From: Microvirga sp.
GTDB taxonomy: Bacteria > Pseudomonadota > Alphaproteobacteria > Rhizobiales > Beijerinckiaceae
DNA: 64,000 nt
Assembly: GCA_022241475.1 (NCBI GenBank)
Contig: JAKOMT010000008.1
Coordinates: forward strand, 2,188 to 66,187
Direction: 5' to 3'
Shown here: one piece after another, positions 50,432 to 59,292 of the stretch
How the letters are laid out: the number at the start of each line of letters is the position of its first letter
Position numbering within the stretch: position 1 is the stretch's first letter
The notes under the pieces: model-generated
The model's database searches: none
Told to the model about the DNA's origin: nothing
The model's input: only the letters and a program-made list of their open reading frames with translations
Program-made: the position numbers and the translations under genes

Positions 50432-52024
50432 TCACGCCGCCTTGCGCTGATAATCCTTCACGTCCGAGAAGCGGATGGCGGGCCAGCGCTCCTGATCGTA
50501 TTTCAGCGAGAACGGCGACGGCGCCAGAAACACCGGCGCGCCGTCGAGATCATGCGCCATGGCGGAATTGTTCGCCGTCATGAACTTGTCGAGCTCGTCG
50601 CGACTGTCCGCCTCGACCCAGCGACAGACGGAGAAGCGCACCTGCTCGAAATCGATCGGCAGGCTGTATTCCACGCCTAGCCGCTCCTTGAGCACGTCGA
50701 GCTGCAGCGCGCCGACGACGCCGACGATGGAGCCCGAGCCGTCGAAGGGGATGAAGAGCTGGACGACGCCCTCCTCGCCCAGTTGCTGGAGCGCCTCGCG
50801 CAGCTTCTTCGCCTTCATGGCGTCGGATATCTTCACGCGGCGCATGAGTTCGGGCGCGAAGCTCGGCACGCCCCGGAAGACGATGTCCTCGCCCTCCGAC
50901 AGCGTGTCGCCGATGCGCAAGGTCCCGTGGTTCGGAATGCCCACCACGTCGCCTGCATAGGCCTCGTCGGCGATGGCGCGATCCTGCGCGAAGAAGAACT
51001 GCGGAGCGGACAGCGTGATCGGCTTGCCCGTCCGCACGAGCTTCGCCCGCATGCCGCGCGAGAGCTTACCCGAGCAGACGCGCATGAAGGCGATGCGGTC
51101 GCGGTGGTTGGGGTCCATGTTGGCCTGGATCTTGAACACGAAGCCCGTCATCTTCGGCTCGTTCGCCTCGACCGTGCGCCCTTCGGCCTCCTGCGCGCGC
51201 GGCGGGGGAGCGATTTCGGCGAGCGCGTCGATCAGGTCGCGGACGCCGAAATTGCGCAGCGCGCTGCCGAAGAACACCGGCGTCAGATGGCCCTCGCGGA
51301 ACGCCGTGAGGTCGAAGGGCCGGCAGCCGTCTCGCGCCAGCTCGACTTCCTCCCGCCAGGCGTCGACGCCGTATTCGGAGAGCATTTCGGCGAAGAGCGG
51401 GTCCTGCGGGCCGGAAACTTTCGTCGGCTCGACTTCCTCGTCCATGCGGCGGATCGTGTTGTTCGCGAGATTGTACGTCCCGGCGAAATCGCGCCCCCGG
51501 CCGATCGGCCAGGTCACGGGCGCGGTGTCGAGCGCGAGCGTCTTCTCGATCTCGTCGAGCAGGTCGAAGGGGTCGCGCGTCTCGCGGTCCATCTTGTTGA
51601 TGAAGGTGACGATCGGGATATCGCGCAGGCGGCAGACCTCGAAGAGCTTGCGCGTGCGGTCCTCGATGCCCTTGGCCGCGTCGATCACCATGATGGCGGA
51701 ATCGACCGCGGTCAGCGTGCGGTAGGTGTCTTCCGAGAAGTCCTCGTGGCCCGGCGTGTCGAGCAGATTGAACACCCGCTCGTCATATTCGAAGGTCATC
51801 ACCGAGGTCATGACCGAGATGCCGCGCTGGCGCTCGATGTTCATCCAGTCCGAGCGCGTGCCGACGCGGTTGCGCTTGGCCTTGACCTCGCCCGCGAGCT
51901 GGATCGCGCCGCCGAAGAGCAACAGCTTCTCGGTCAGGGTGGTCTTGCCGGCGTCCGGGTGCGAAATGATCGCGAAGGTGCGGCGGACGGAGACGGGATC
52001 GACTGGCTTGGCGGGATCGGTCAT
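50432..52024 (-). CDS. prfC: Peptide chain release factor 3
   Basis: The 530-residue GTPase removes RF1/RF2 from the ribosome after termination. The G1 loop SHPDAGKTTLTEK, G2-G3 region with DTPGHEDFSEDTYRTL, and FINKMDRE (G4) are present, then the RF3-type domain II and III including the ADEAYAGDVVGIPN segment. The length is typical. It is convergent with the isochorismatase-like gene; the stops are 7 nt apart. Confidence 0.97.
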   Translation of the reverse strand: MTDPAKPVDPVSVRRTFAIISHPDAGKTTLTEKLLLFGGAIQLAGEVKAKRNRVGTRSDWMNIERQRGISVMTSVMTFEYDERVFNLLDTPGHEDFSEDTYRTLTAVDSAIMVIDAAKGIEDRTRKLFEVCRLRDIPIVTFINKMDRETRDPFDLLDEIEKTLALDTAPVTWPIGRGRDFAGTYNLANNTIRRMDEEVEPTKVSGPQDPLFAEMLSEYGVDAWREEVELARDGCRPFDLTAFREGHLTPVFFGSALRNFGVRDLIDALAEIAPPPRAQEAEGRTVEANEPKMTGFVFKIQANMDPNHRDRIAFMRVCSGKLSRGMRAKLVRTGKPITLSAPQFFFAQDRAIADEAYAGDVVGIPNHGTLRIGDTLSEGEDIVFRGVPSFAPELMRRVKISDAMKAKKLREALQQLGEEGVVQLFIPFDGSGSIVGVVGALQLDVLKERLGVEYSLPIDFEQVRFSVCRWVEADSRDELDKFMTANNSAMAHDLDGAPVFLAPSPFSLKYDQERWPAIRFSDVKDYQRKAA

Positions 52025-52114
52025 CGCAACGCAGGTCTGGAGAACGGTGGCCGCCTCGGGCGACGCCGATCAATTGGGCCATTCCGGCTGAAAATGCAAC
52101 GCCGAGCGTCTCGC

Positions 52115-53059
52115 TCAAAGCGAGGCGAGCATCGCGCGCGCCGCCGCCTCCCCGCTGTCGAAGGCCGCTTCGACGCGCGGCGCGAGGCACCAGTCCCCGC
52201 AGGCGCCGAGCTTCGTCTGCGCATTCCACAAATGCGTCTCGCCGAGCGGGTTGTCGACGAGGGCGTAGCGCCAGCGATGCGCGGCGCCGTGGACGGGGTC
52301 GGCCATCACGCCGGTCAGGCCAACAAAGCGCATGTAGAGCATCGCAAGAATCTCGTCGGGGTCCTCATCCAGATGCGCGCGCGACCAGTCCGCTCCGGCG
52401 TGGACAACGAAACATTCGAGGTCGCCCTCGCGGCCGGGCTTCGAGCCGTTGTCGGCGATCCAGGCGATCGCCTCGTCCTCGACGACGAGCGAAGGCTCAA
52501 AATCGAGAGGCTCCCCGAAGGCGATCATGGCAGCGAGGCAGGGCGCATAGCGCTCAACTGCGAGAGCGGCGGGGTCCCAGCCCGCCGTCGCGAGGAGCGG
52601 GCGGGCCTGAGGCGAGGGGATCGCGCCGAGGACGGCGTCGAACGTCTGGCCGCCCATTTGCTCGCCGGGCATGCCCTCCCCGAGCAGAATCCAGCCGACG
52701 CCGTCTTTCTCCAGACCGGTTACGGAAACGCCGCCAAAGACCGGGATATCGCCGATCAGCGCCTTCACCGGAGCGTTCATCGCGGGCGTCCCGACGAAAC
52801 GCCCGTCCTCCCATTCCTCGACGACGCCCGCCTCGCGCCATTCCGCCAGCCGCGCCGCGAAGCGTTCGCCCTGCGCGCGGAAGTACTGCGCCCCGTGATC
52901 GAATGCGCCGCCCTCGATGCGCCGCGTCGCCATGCGCCCGCCGAGGCCCCGGCTCTTGTCGAAGATCGCGACGCTGGCGCCGTGATCGGCGAGGAGCCGC
53001 GCGGCGGCGGCTCCGGCCATGCCGGCGCCGATCACGGCGATGCGGGGGGCGGTTCTCAT
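52115..53059 (-). CDS. FAD-dependent oxidoreductase (renalase-like)
   Basis: The 314-residue protein starts with the dinucleotide-binding motif RIAVIGAGMAGAAAARLL and the second glycine-rich stretch DKSRGLGGRMATRR; GGAFDHGAQYFRAQG is typical of the renalase-like and small amine-oxidase-like group. The C-terminal part has KLGACGDWC and VEAAFDSGEAAA for FAD contact. The substrate is unknown. I chose the ATG at 53059 because AGGAG lies upstream; the open frame begins 12 codons earlier. It is divergent from the 66-residue protein gene. Confidence 0.85.
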   Translation of the reverse strand: MRTAPRIAVIGAGMAGAAAARLLADHGASVAIFDKSRGLGGRMATRRIEGGAFDHGAQYFRAQGERFAARLAEWREAGVVEEWEDGRFVGTPAMNAPVKALIGDIPVFGGVSVTGLEKDGVGWILLGEGMPGEQMGGQTFDAVLGAIPSPQARPLLATAGWDPAALAVERYAPCLAAMIAFGEPLDFEPSLVVEDEAIAWIADNGSKPGREGDLECFVVHAGADWSRAHLDEDPDEILAMLYMRFVGLTGVMADPVHGAAHRWRYALVDNPLGETHLWNAQTKLGACGDWCLAPRVEAAFDSGEAAARAMLASL

Positions 53060-53176
53060 CTCGATGCTCCTGGGGCTGACGGGCGGAGGGGTCACGCGCT
53101 TGTGACCGTCGCCGCCTCAGTCGCGACGATCCGGGTCGTTAATCGATCCGTAACGGAGATAAAGGGGAGACACGTC

Positions 53177-53377
53177 ATGAACAGAGGCCAGGCACAAGAA
53201 TTTCTCGCGCTCGCCCGCCTGATGGTGAAGCAGGCGCGATTGCTCAAGCAGGACGGATTGCCCAACCGGGCGCGAGAGCTCGTCGAGCGCGCGGTCGCCT
53301 TCGACAGGCTGGCGTGGGCGATGATGAGGCCTGTTCCAGTCCGCGTCGCCAGCGATCCCGTCCGCCGCGTCGGCTGA
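53177..53377 (+). CDS. 66-residue helical protein of unknown function
   Basis: This small gene is hidden at the end of a much longer open frame. The ATG at 53177 has GGGGAGA 7 nt upstream. The product begins NRGQAQEFLALARLMVKQA and is basic and helical; the central part LPNRARELVERAVAFDRLAW and a VPVRVASDP tail look like a compact helical hairpin. No membrane segment is present. I recognise no family. It stands alone, divergent from the FAD oxidoreductase and convergent with the GNAT gene. Confidence 0.6.
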   Translation: MNRGQAQEFLALARLMVKQARLLKQDGLPNRARELVERAVAFDRLAWAMMRPVPVRVASDPVRRVG

Positions 53378-53393
53378 TCCACTGGCAGGCGTC

Positions 53394-53897
53394 TCACGCG
53401 AAACGCGGGCGGATCTCGCCCGCATTCCCGCCCATGGCGCCCGGCTCGAGTTCACACACGAGGAACCGCGCCGGATCGACGGGGCCGGGAAGCGTGAACG
53501 TCGCGTAAGGCGCCGGCGAGAAGCCGAACCGCGCGTAATACGGCAGATCGCCCACGAGAAAGACGAGCGTTTCGCCCTGAGCCTTCGCGGCGTCGAGCGA
53601 CTGGCGCATGAGCGCCGCGCCGATGCCCCGGTCCATGAAAGCGGGCTCCACGGTCAGCGGACCGAGCATGAGCGCCGGCGCCGCGCCCGCCCAGACCGGC
53701 GTCAAGCGGATCGAGCCCACCAGCAACGTGCCGACATTGGCGACGAACGACAGCCGCGGATCGTGACGGGCGCCCTCGCGGATACGAGAGGCCGTGCGCG
53801 CGAAGCGTCCTGGTCCGAACGCCCGCTCGTGAAGACGTTCGACGGCGTCGGCGTCCGACGGCTGTTCGTGGCGAAGCGTGAGCGAGAGATCGGTCAT
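53394..53897 (-). CDS. GNAT-family N-acetyltransferase (YhbS-like)
   Basis: The 167-residue protein has the acetyl-CoA-binding motif LGPLTVEPAFMDRGIGAALM, including the R/Q-x-x-G-x-G/A turn, and ends LVFLVGDLPYYARFGFSPAP, as in the YhbS group. It would acetylate an amine on a small molecule or protein. The acceptor is unknown. The gene stands between the 66-residue protein and a NUDIX gene and has a 209-nt gap upstream. Confidence 0.87.
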   Translation of the reverse strand: MTDLSLTLRHEQPSDADAVERLHERAFGPGRFARTASRIREGARHDPRLSFVANVGTLLVGSIRLTPVWAGAAPALMLGPLTVEPAFMDRGIGAALMRQSLDAAKAQGETLVFLVGDLPYYARFGFSPAPYATFTLPGPVDPARFLVCELEPGAMGGNAGEIRPRFA

Positions 53898-54106
53898 ACG
53901 CGATGAGTTCCGGGAAGAGCGTGTCAGCGAGGCGAAAAAGTCGGCGAGGCCGCGTCGTCATCGTCGCTGGGAATTCCGCCCCCGTTCGTTCATGCGATCC
54001 TCCGGCGCTCCGGAGCGTGTCGTCGGCGCGGAGCGGGCTTCGCATAGCAGGCGGCGCGAGACGGCGCAACGCGCGGGAATTCGCAGATCGCGCGCGCTCT
54101 GCGCGC

Positions 54107-54568
54107 TCACCATTCCGCCGACAACGGCTCGCCGGCGAAGATCTCGCGCAGCCGCCTCCTGGTCCCCGGCGACGTGTCGTCCGGAAGGGCGACGAGGGGA
54201 AAGAACCGCGCCTCGGCGATCTCCCAATCGGGCTGCTTCTCGCCGATGATCGTGAATTCATGGACGCGATAGACCGCCACGTGGTCGCGATCGGAAACGG
54301 CCCTGTTGAAGAACAATCCGTGCAGCGTCGGCTCGCCGCGCAGCTCGACGCGCGCCTCTTCCCGCAGTTCGCGCGTCAGCGCTTCGCCCATCGCTTCGCC
54401 CGGCTCCACGCCGCCGCCGGGAAACTGCCAATCGGGCGCATAGGTATGGCGGATCAGGAGGACGCCGCGACCGGGGTCGTGAACGACCGCTCGCGCGCCG
54501 AGCGTCATTCCCCGCGAAATTCGCCACAGAAGATGCAACGGTCTTCTGAGAAATGGGTTCACCATCAT
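54107..54568 (-). CDS. NUDIX hydrolase
   Basis: The 153-residue protein has a complete Nudix box: GGGVEPGEAMGEALTRELRE followed by the EE residues that bind Mg2+. It hydrolyses a nucleoside diphosphate linked to another moiety. Substrate specificity cannot be read. The first ATG (54568) gives an N-terminus with a basic amphipathic stretch (NPFLRRPLHLLWRISRGM); a later ATG at that last Met is also possible. It is divergent from the metallophosphoesterase gene. Confidence 0.87.
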   Translation of the reverse strand: MMVNPFLRRPLHLLWRISRGMTLGARAVVHDPGRGVLLIRHTYAPDWQFPGGGVEPGEAMGEALTRELREEARVELRGEPTLHGLFFNRAVSDRDHVAVYRVHEFTIIGEKQPDWEIAEARFFPLVALPDDTSPGTRRRLREIFAGEPLSAEW

Positions 54569-54697
54569 CGTCCCGGTTCGCGGCTGGAGGCAGTCGAATA
54601 GGGCGTCGTGGCGAAAAGACGGCCAATCGACCGGTTACGCCTTGACCTCGCCATCCGCTCGCGCGAACTCTCCAGCAGAAAGGCTGTCCAGAAACCG

Positions 54698-55633
54698 ATG
54701 TTCCGCATAGCTCATCTTTCCGATCCGCATATCGGCCCCCTGCCTCGCCCGCGATTCAGGGAGCTGTTCGGCAAACGGCTCACCGGTTACATCAACTGGC
54801 ATCGCGGCCGCGACCGCGCGCACGACATGGAGCTTCTGGCGGCTCTCGTGGCCGACATGCGCAATCAGGCGCCCGACCATGTAGCCTGCACGGGCGACAT
54901 CGCCAATATCGGCCTGCCCTCCGAATGGGAGGCGGCCCGGGAATTTCTCGCGGAGCTCGGCGAGCCTGAGGCCGTCAGTTTCACGCCCGGGAATCACGAC
55001 GCCTATATCGAGGGCGCGCTCGAGGGCATGATGCGGCTGTGCGGACCCTGGACGTCCGACGATTCGGGCGCCGTCGCGCGGTTCCCGTTCGTACGCCGAC
55101 GCGGCGACGTCGCGCTGGTCGGCCTGTCCTCCGCGATCCCGACGGCTCCCTTCATCGCCCATGGTCGGATGGGCAGGACTCAGTTGCAGGCGGCGGAGGC
55201 GGCGCTCGCCAGGCTCGGCGAGGAGGATTGCTTCCGCGTCGTGATGATCCATCATCCGCCACATGTCGCGGGGGCGTCCGCCGGCCGCAATCTCACCGAC
55301 TCGCGCGGGTTCGAGACGATGATCCGAAATGTGGGCGCGGAACTCATCCTGCACGGTCATAACCACATCGGCACGGTGGCGACGATCCCCGGCCCGGACG
55401 GCCTCGTGCCCGTCGTCGGCGCGCCCTCCGCCTCCGCGCGCGGCGGCGCGATCGTGCACCGCGCGGCCTATTACCTCTTCGACATCGCGAACGGCGAGGA
55501 CGGGTTCTCCGTCAAGGCGCAACTGCGCGGCCTGCTCGCCGACGGCTCGATCGGGTTTCTGGAGAACGTGTCGCTCGCACGAAAGAGCGGCGGCATTCGC
55601 GCCTCGCTGAGGCGCGGGCGTCACGCCTCCTGA
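54698..55633 (+). CDS. Metallophosphoesterase
   Basis: The 311-residue protein has the calcineurin-like metal-site motifs RIAHLSDPHIG, ACTGDIAN, TPGNHDAY, VMIHHPPH and LHGHNHIG. It resembles cyclic-nucleotide or phospholipid phosphodiesterases (CpdA/Icc-like) in the motif spacing but is not identical to a named type. No signal peptide is present. The ATG at 54698 was chosen because the 30 residues before it are basic and unlike the family; the upstream ribosome site is weak. It precedes the YbaK gene by 17 nt. Confidence 0.85.
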   Translation: MFRIAHLSDPHIGPLPRPRFRELFGKRLTGYINWHRGRDRAHDMELLAALVADMRNQAPDHVACTGDIANIGLPSEWEAAREFLAELGEPEAVSFTPGNHDAYIEGALEGMMRLCGPWTSDDSGAVARFPFVRRRGDVALVGLSSAIPTAPFIAHGRMGRTQLQAAEAALARLGEEDCFRVVMIHHPPHVAGASAGRNLTDSRGFETMIRNVGAELILHGHNHIGTVATIPGPDGLVPVVGAPSASARGGAIVHRAAYYLFDIANGEDGFSVKAQLRGLLADGSIGFLENVSLARKSGGIRASLRRGRHAS

Positions 55634-55650
55634 AACGGGGATTCTCCGCA

Positions 55651-56130
55651 ATGTCGGACGATCTGCCGCCGGCCTGCCGCAAGGTCCTCGACGCCGCGAA
55701 CCGCGTCGGTCTTCCGATAGCGATTCGCCTCATGACGGACACGACGCGCACCGCCGAGGACGCGGCGTCGGCTTGCGGCTGCGCGGTCGCGCAGATCGTG
55801 AAGTCGCTGGTGTTCACGGGCGGCGAAAGCGGCGCCGACTATCTTCTGCTCGTCTCGGGCGCCAATCGCGTCGACGAGGCTGGCGTGGCCGCTCATATCG
55901 GCGAACCGCTGACGCGGCCGCGCGGGAAACACGTGCGAGACGTCACGGGTTTCGCGATCGGCGGTATCCCGCCCTTCGGGCACGCGACGCCGCTCCGCAC
56001 CTTCATGGACGAAGATCTTCTCGTCTTCACGGAGGTCTGGGCTGCGGCAGGCGCGCCAAACGCCGTGTTCGCGGCCGACCCGGCGGCCCTCAGGGACGCC
56101 ACGCAGGCGAGCGTGATCCGCGTGGCGTGA
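55651..56130 (+). CDS. YbaK/EbsC-family aminoacyl-tRNA deacylase
   Basis: The 159-residue protein has the INS-like deacylase domain: CGCAVAQIVKSLVF with the family lysine, LLLVSGANRVD, and TGFAIGGIPPFGHATPL, a hallmark of the YbaK/ProX group. These enzymes clear mischarged tRNA, such as Cys- or Ala-tRNA(Pro). The exact tRNA specificity is open. The gene follows the metallophosphoesterase and is convergent with the Mla lipoprotein gene. Confidence 0.9.
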   Translation: MSDDLPPACRKVLDAANRVGLPIAIRLMTDTTRTAEDAASACGCAVAQIVKSLVFTGGESGADYLLLVSGANRVDEAGVAAHIGEPLTRPRGKHVRDVTGFAIGGIPPFGHATPLRTFMDEDLLVFTEVWAAAGAPNAVFAADPAALRDATQASVIRVA

Positions 56131-56164
56131 GAAGTCGGCCAAGCCGCCCGTTCAAGACGCCCGT

Positions 56165-56824
56165 TCAGGAGCCCGCCCAGGCCACGATCTCGACGAGGAC
56201 CTGCGAGAGCGCGGCGTCGAGCGAACTCACCGCCGTCCCCGGGCTCAAGGCGCCGACCGGAGCCGTCCCGCGGAACACGCGCGCGCGCGCGATCTGACCG
56301 TTGGCCTCGCTCACGGCGCGAACGGACAGTTCCACCACCGCCGAGCCCGACGCGGCGTCGATCTCGAAGGCGCGGACCTCGGTGTTGAGCTGGAAATCGG
56401 GGCTGACCCGGTCGCCCGGGCGGCTGACGCCGGCGATGCGGCGGGAATTTTCGAAGGAGGCGATCATCCGCGATTGCAGCAGCGCCGGAAGCTGGTCGGC
56501 CCATTGAGCGTCGGGGAGATAGCTCAACGAGCCGTCGGCCTCGCGCACGACGATCCGCTCGGTGGCGAAGATCTGGATCGCGGTCGGCGGCGCGACGAGC
56601 AGCAGGCCGGGCAAGGCGCGCGCGGTCGACGGAAGGTTTTCGGGCGCGCTCAACGAGAAGACCGTCAGGGCGGAGGATGACGCGCAACCGGCCAGAGCGA
56701 GCCCGAGAAGTCCGGCGGTCGCGAGCCTGGCGAGCCTGCGCGAGGCAGGCCTCGCGGCTGAGTTGAGCTTTTCGGCAATCACGTTGATACGCCTTTCGTT
56801 CTCGTCTTCAGTCGGAGGCCGCAT
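56165..56824 (-). CDS. ABC transport auxiliary lipoprotein (PqiC/MlaC-partner type)
   Basis: The 219-residue protein has an n-region of about 30 residues, a hydrophobic stretch and a lipobox L-A-G-C with the lipidated C47; a GTG at 56782 would give a shorter signal. The mature part is of the ABC_trans_aux family (SADGSLSYLPDAQWADQLPALL-like stretch, partial). It is expected at the outer membrane as partner of the MCE protein. The ATG overlaps the MCE stop by one base (TGATG), so the genes form one operon. Confidence 0.87.
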   Translation of the reverse strand: MRPPTEDENERRINVIAEKLNSAARPASRRLARLATAGLLGLALAGCASSSALTVFSLSAPENLPSTARALPGLLLVAPPTAIQIFATERIVVREADGSLSYLPDAQWADQLPALLQSRMIASFENSRRIAGVSRPGDRVSPDFQLNTEVRAFEIDAASGSAVVELSVRAVSEANGQIARARVFRGTAPVGALSPGTAVSSLDAALSQVLVEIVAWAGS

Positions 56825-58455
56825 CAGCGTCGCCCGTTGAATTCTGGCACGCTCGACTGACCGCCGAAGAGTAGCTGCTGCGGATTGCGCTCGAGCGCGC
56901 GGAAGGTCCGGCTAATGTCCTCGAGCGTACGGCGGCCGTCATCCGCAAGCGCGCGGTACTCCTGAAGCCCGGGCCCCGTGAAGCGGTTGATGCCGGCGGT
57001 GATCTCGGCCGTTCGCGCGTCGAGGTTGTCGGCGAGGACGCGGATCGCCTGCGCGGCCTCGCGAATGTCGTTGAAAAAGCCCTCGCCGGCCTGCTCCTCG
57101 GCCGAGCCAAGGAAACCCTCGGCGGCCGCGAGAACGCCGTCGACGCGGTCGGCGGAGGCGTTGAGCTTTTCGACCAGCTCGGCCGCGTTGGCCACGATCC
57201 CGTCGATGTCGCCAGAGCGCGCGCCGAGCGCGTTGGCGAAGCGCTCCGCGCTGTCGATGGCCGCAGCGATCTGTTCGGGATCGATCGCGCGCGAGATCTC
57301 GCCGGCCCGGCGCAGGACCTCCCCGACGTCTCCGCCGTTCTCGGCGAGAACCCGGCTGAACGACTGCACGTTGGAGATCGTCGCGGCGAGTTCGTCGCGA
57401 TCGACCGCCGCGGCCAAGCTGGAGATCTGTTCGACCGCGACGTCGATCCGTCCGGCCGTCACGTTGAGGTTTTCCGTCAGCGTCGCGGCGTTTCCGATGA
57501 TCTGCGAGACGTTCTCACGATTCTCCGCAAGGGTCTGGGAGAACGCCTCCACGTTTTCGATCGTCGCGTTGATCCGCCCGGCGTCCACGGCGCGGACCGC
57601 GGCCGAAACGTCCTCGAGCGTCGTCTCGAGCCTGACCGACGCGGCGTTGAGGCGGCCGGTCATCGTGGCCGCATCGGCGAAGATCTGGTCGATCTGGCCG
57701 CGGCTGTCGGCGAGCGTCTGGGTGAAGCTCTCGACGTTGCGCACCGTCGCCGCGACCGTTTCGGGATCGACGGCGGAGACGATGGCGTTCGTGCTGCGAG
57801 ACAGCTCCTCGAGCGAGTTCGCGAGCGGGGCGACGCGCTCGGCCGCATTGCCCACCTGTTCGAGGAAGTTGTCGATCGCGGGCGCGTTGTCGCCGAGCGC
57901 GCGAGAGAATTGCTCGACGTTGGTCACCGTCGCCGTGATCGTGTCGAAGTTCGCGTCGACGAGGCGATTGACGCGATTGAGCGTCTCAGAGGCGGACCGC
58001 GCGATCTCCTGCCCGGTGCGCAGAAGGTCCTGGAAATCCGACGGTTCGGCGACGATGGAGGGCGCGGGAGCGCCCGGCGCCGCCGCAAGCGCGGGCGCCT
58101 GCGACGATCCCCCCGTCAATGAGACGGCGGCGATGCCCGTCAATCCCTGATACTCAAGCCGCGCGCGCGTGTCCGAACGAACGGGCGTGGTCGCGTCGAT
58201 CACGATGCGCGCGATGACGGTGCCCGGGTCCTGCGGGTCGAGGCGCAGTTCGGCCACTTCGCCCACCCGCAAACCGTTGAAGCTGACCGAGGAGCCGCGA
58301 GACAGACCGGCCACGGAATCCCGGAACAGGATCTGGACCTGGAGCCTCTCCTGCCCCTTCTCGCTGACCGCGAACCAGTAGACGAACAGAAACGCGCCCG
58401 CCACGACGAACAGGGTGAACAGGCCGATCAGAGCGTAATTCGCCCGGGTCTCCAT
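56824..58455 (-). CDS. MCE-domain (MlaD-like) lipid-transport protein with long helical repeats
   Basis: The 543-residue protein has one N-terminal membrane helix (about 8-30) and a MCE domain (about 38-118) with SRGSSVSFNGLRVGEVAEL. The C-terminal 370 residues are helical. A motif of the form T-V/I-x-N-V-E/Q-x-F starts at residues 176, 237, 298 and 359, exactly 61 residues apart, with a fifth shorter unit at 399. Such long helical tails form tunnels or needles across the periplasm in related MCE systems. The ATG at 58455 has GGGAG upstream. It follows the ATPase gene by 5 nt in an Mla-type operon. Confidence 0.9.
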   Translation of the reverse strand: METRANYALIGLFTLFVVAGAFLFVYWFAVSEKGQERLQVQILFRDSVAGLSRGSSVSFNGLRVGEVAELRLDPQDPGTVIARIVIDATTPVRSDTRARLEYQGLTGIAAVSLTGGSSQAPALAAAPGAPAPSIVAEPSDFQDLLRTGQEIARSASETLNRVNRLVDANFDTITATVTNVEQFSRALGDNAPAIDNFLEQVGNAAERVAPLANSLEELSRSTNAIVSAVDPETVAATVRNVESFTQTLADSRGQIDQIFADAATMTGRLNAASVRLETTLEDVSAAVRAVDAGRINATIENVEAFSQTLAENRENVSQIIGNAATLTENLNVTAGRIDVAVEQISSLAAAVDRDELAATISNVQSFSRVLAENGGDVGEVLRRAGEISRAIDPEQIAAAIDSAERFANALGARSGDIDGIVANAAELVEKLNASADRVDGVLAAAEGFLGSAEEQAGEGFFNDIREAAQAIRVLADNLDARTAEITAGINRFTGPGLQEYRALADDGRRTLEDISRTFRALERNPQQLLFGGQSSVPEFNGRR

Positions 58456-58460
58456 ACGCG

Positions 58461-59282
58461 TCAGACTCCCTCTCCGTCCGCCGCCGCCACGGCGCGCGAA
58501 CGCTTGCCGTGGAAGTAGGAACGCACCCATGGATGCTCGGATGCGAGCATGCTCTCGATGGGACCTTCCGCCACGATCCTGCCTTCGGCCAACGCGGCGA
58601 TTCGATCGCAGACGCTGTACAGGCTGTCGAGGTCGTGAGTCACCATATAGACCGTCAGGCCCAAAGTCCGTTGCAATGTTGCAATGAGATCGTCGAAATC
58701 GGCCGCTCCGATGGGGTCGAGCCCGGATGTCGGCTCGTCGAGGAACACGATTTCCGGGTCGAGCGCCAGGGCGCGAGCGAGCGACGCCCGTTTGATCATG
58801 CCGCCCGAGAGCTCCGAGGGATACTTGTCGGCGGCGTCGGGCTTCAGGCCGACCATTCCGATCTTGAGCATCGCCAGATCGTCCATCAACGCGTCCGGCA
58901 GATCGAGATGCTCGCGCATCGGCACCTGGATGTTCTGCTTCACCGTAAGGGAAGAGAACAGCGCGCCCTGCTGGAACAACACGCCCCAGCGCTGCTCGAT
59001 GGCGCGACGCTCGTCGATGCTTATGGCCGCGCGGTCTTGGCCGAACACTTCGATCACGCCAGCCTGCGTCGGAACGAGGCCCAGAATCGCGCGGGTCAGA
59101 ACCGACTTTCCAGTGCCGGACCCGCCGACGAAGCCCAGGATCTCGCCGCGGTACACGTCGAGATCGAGATCCTTCATGATGACCTTCGGGCCGAAGCCGA
59201 CCTCGAGGCCGCGCACGCGGATCAAGACCTCTCGCTCCGGAGCCGGGGCGAGACCGCCCCCATCGACACGCTGCGCCTCCAT
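58461..59282 (-). CDS. mlaF: MlaF-like ABC ATPase for lipid transport
   Basis: The 273-residue ATPase has Walker A GGSGTGKS, the Q-loop in FQQGALFSSLTV (a MlaF-like SSL feature), signature LSGGMIKRASLARAL and Walker B EIVFLDEPTSGLDP. It powers the MlaE-type permease in extracting or inserting phospholipids at the inner membrane. It lies between the permease and MCE genes and is 10 nt after the permease stop. The identification is secure at family level. Confidence 0.93.
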   Translation of the reverse strand: MEAQRVDGGGLAPAPEREVLIRVRGLEVGFGPKVIMKDLDLDVYRGEILGFVGGSGTGKSVLTRAILGLVPTQAGVIEVFGQDRAAISIDERRAIEQRWGVLFQQGALFSSLTVKQNIQVPMREHLDLPDALMDDLAMLKIGMVGLKPDAADKYPSELSGGMIKRASLARALALDPEIVFLDEPTSGLDPIGAADFDDLIATLQRTLGLTVYMVTHDLDSLYSVCDRIAALAEGRIVAEGPIESMLASEHPWVRSYFHGKRSRAVAAADGEGV

Positions 59283-59292
59283 CTTCGCTACC

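Noticed and set aside
50783..53176. Plus-strand open frame antisense to prfC and the FAD oxidoreductase
   Set aside because: Both overlapped genes are well-recognised families on the minus strand. Only the last 66 codons, which lie beyond them and have their own ribosome site, look real.
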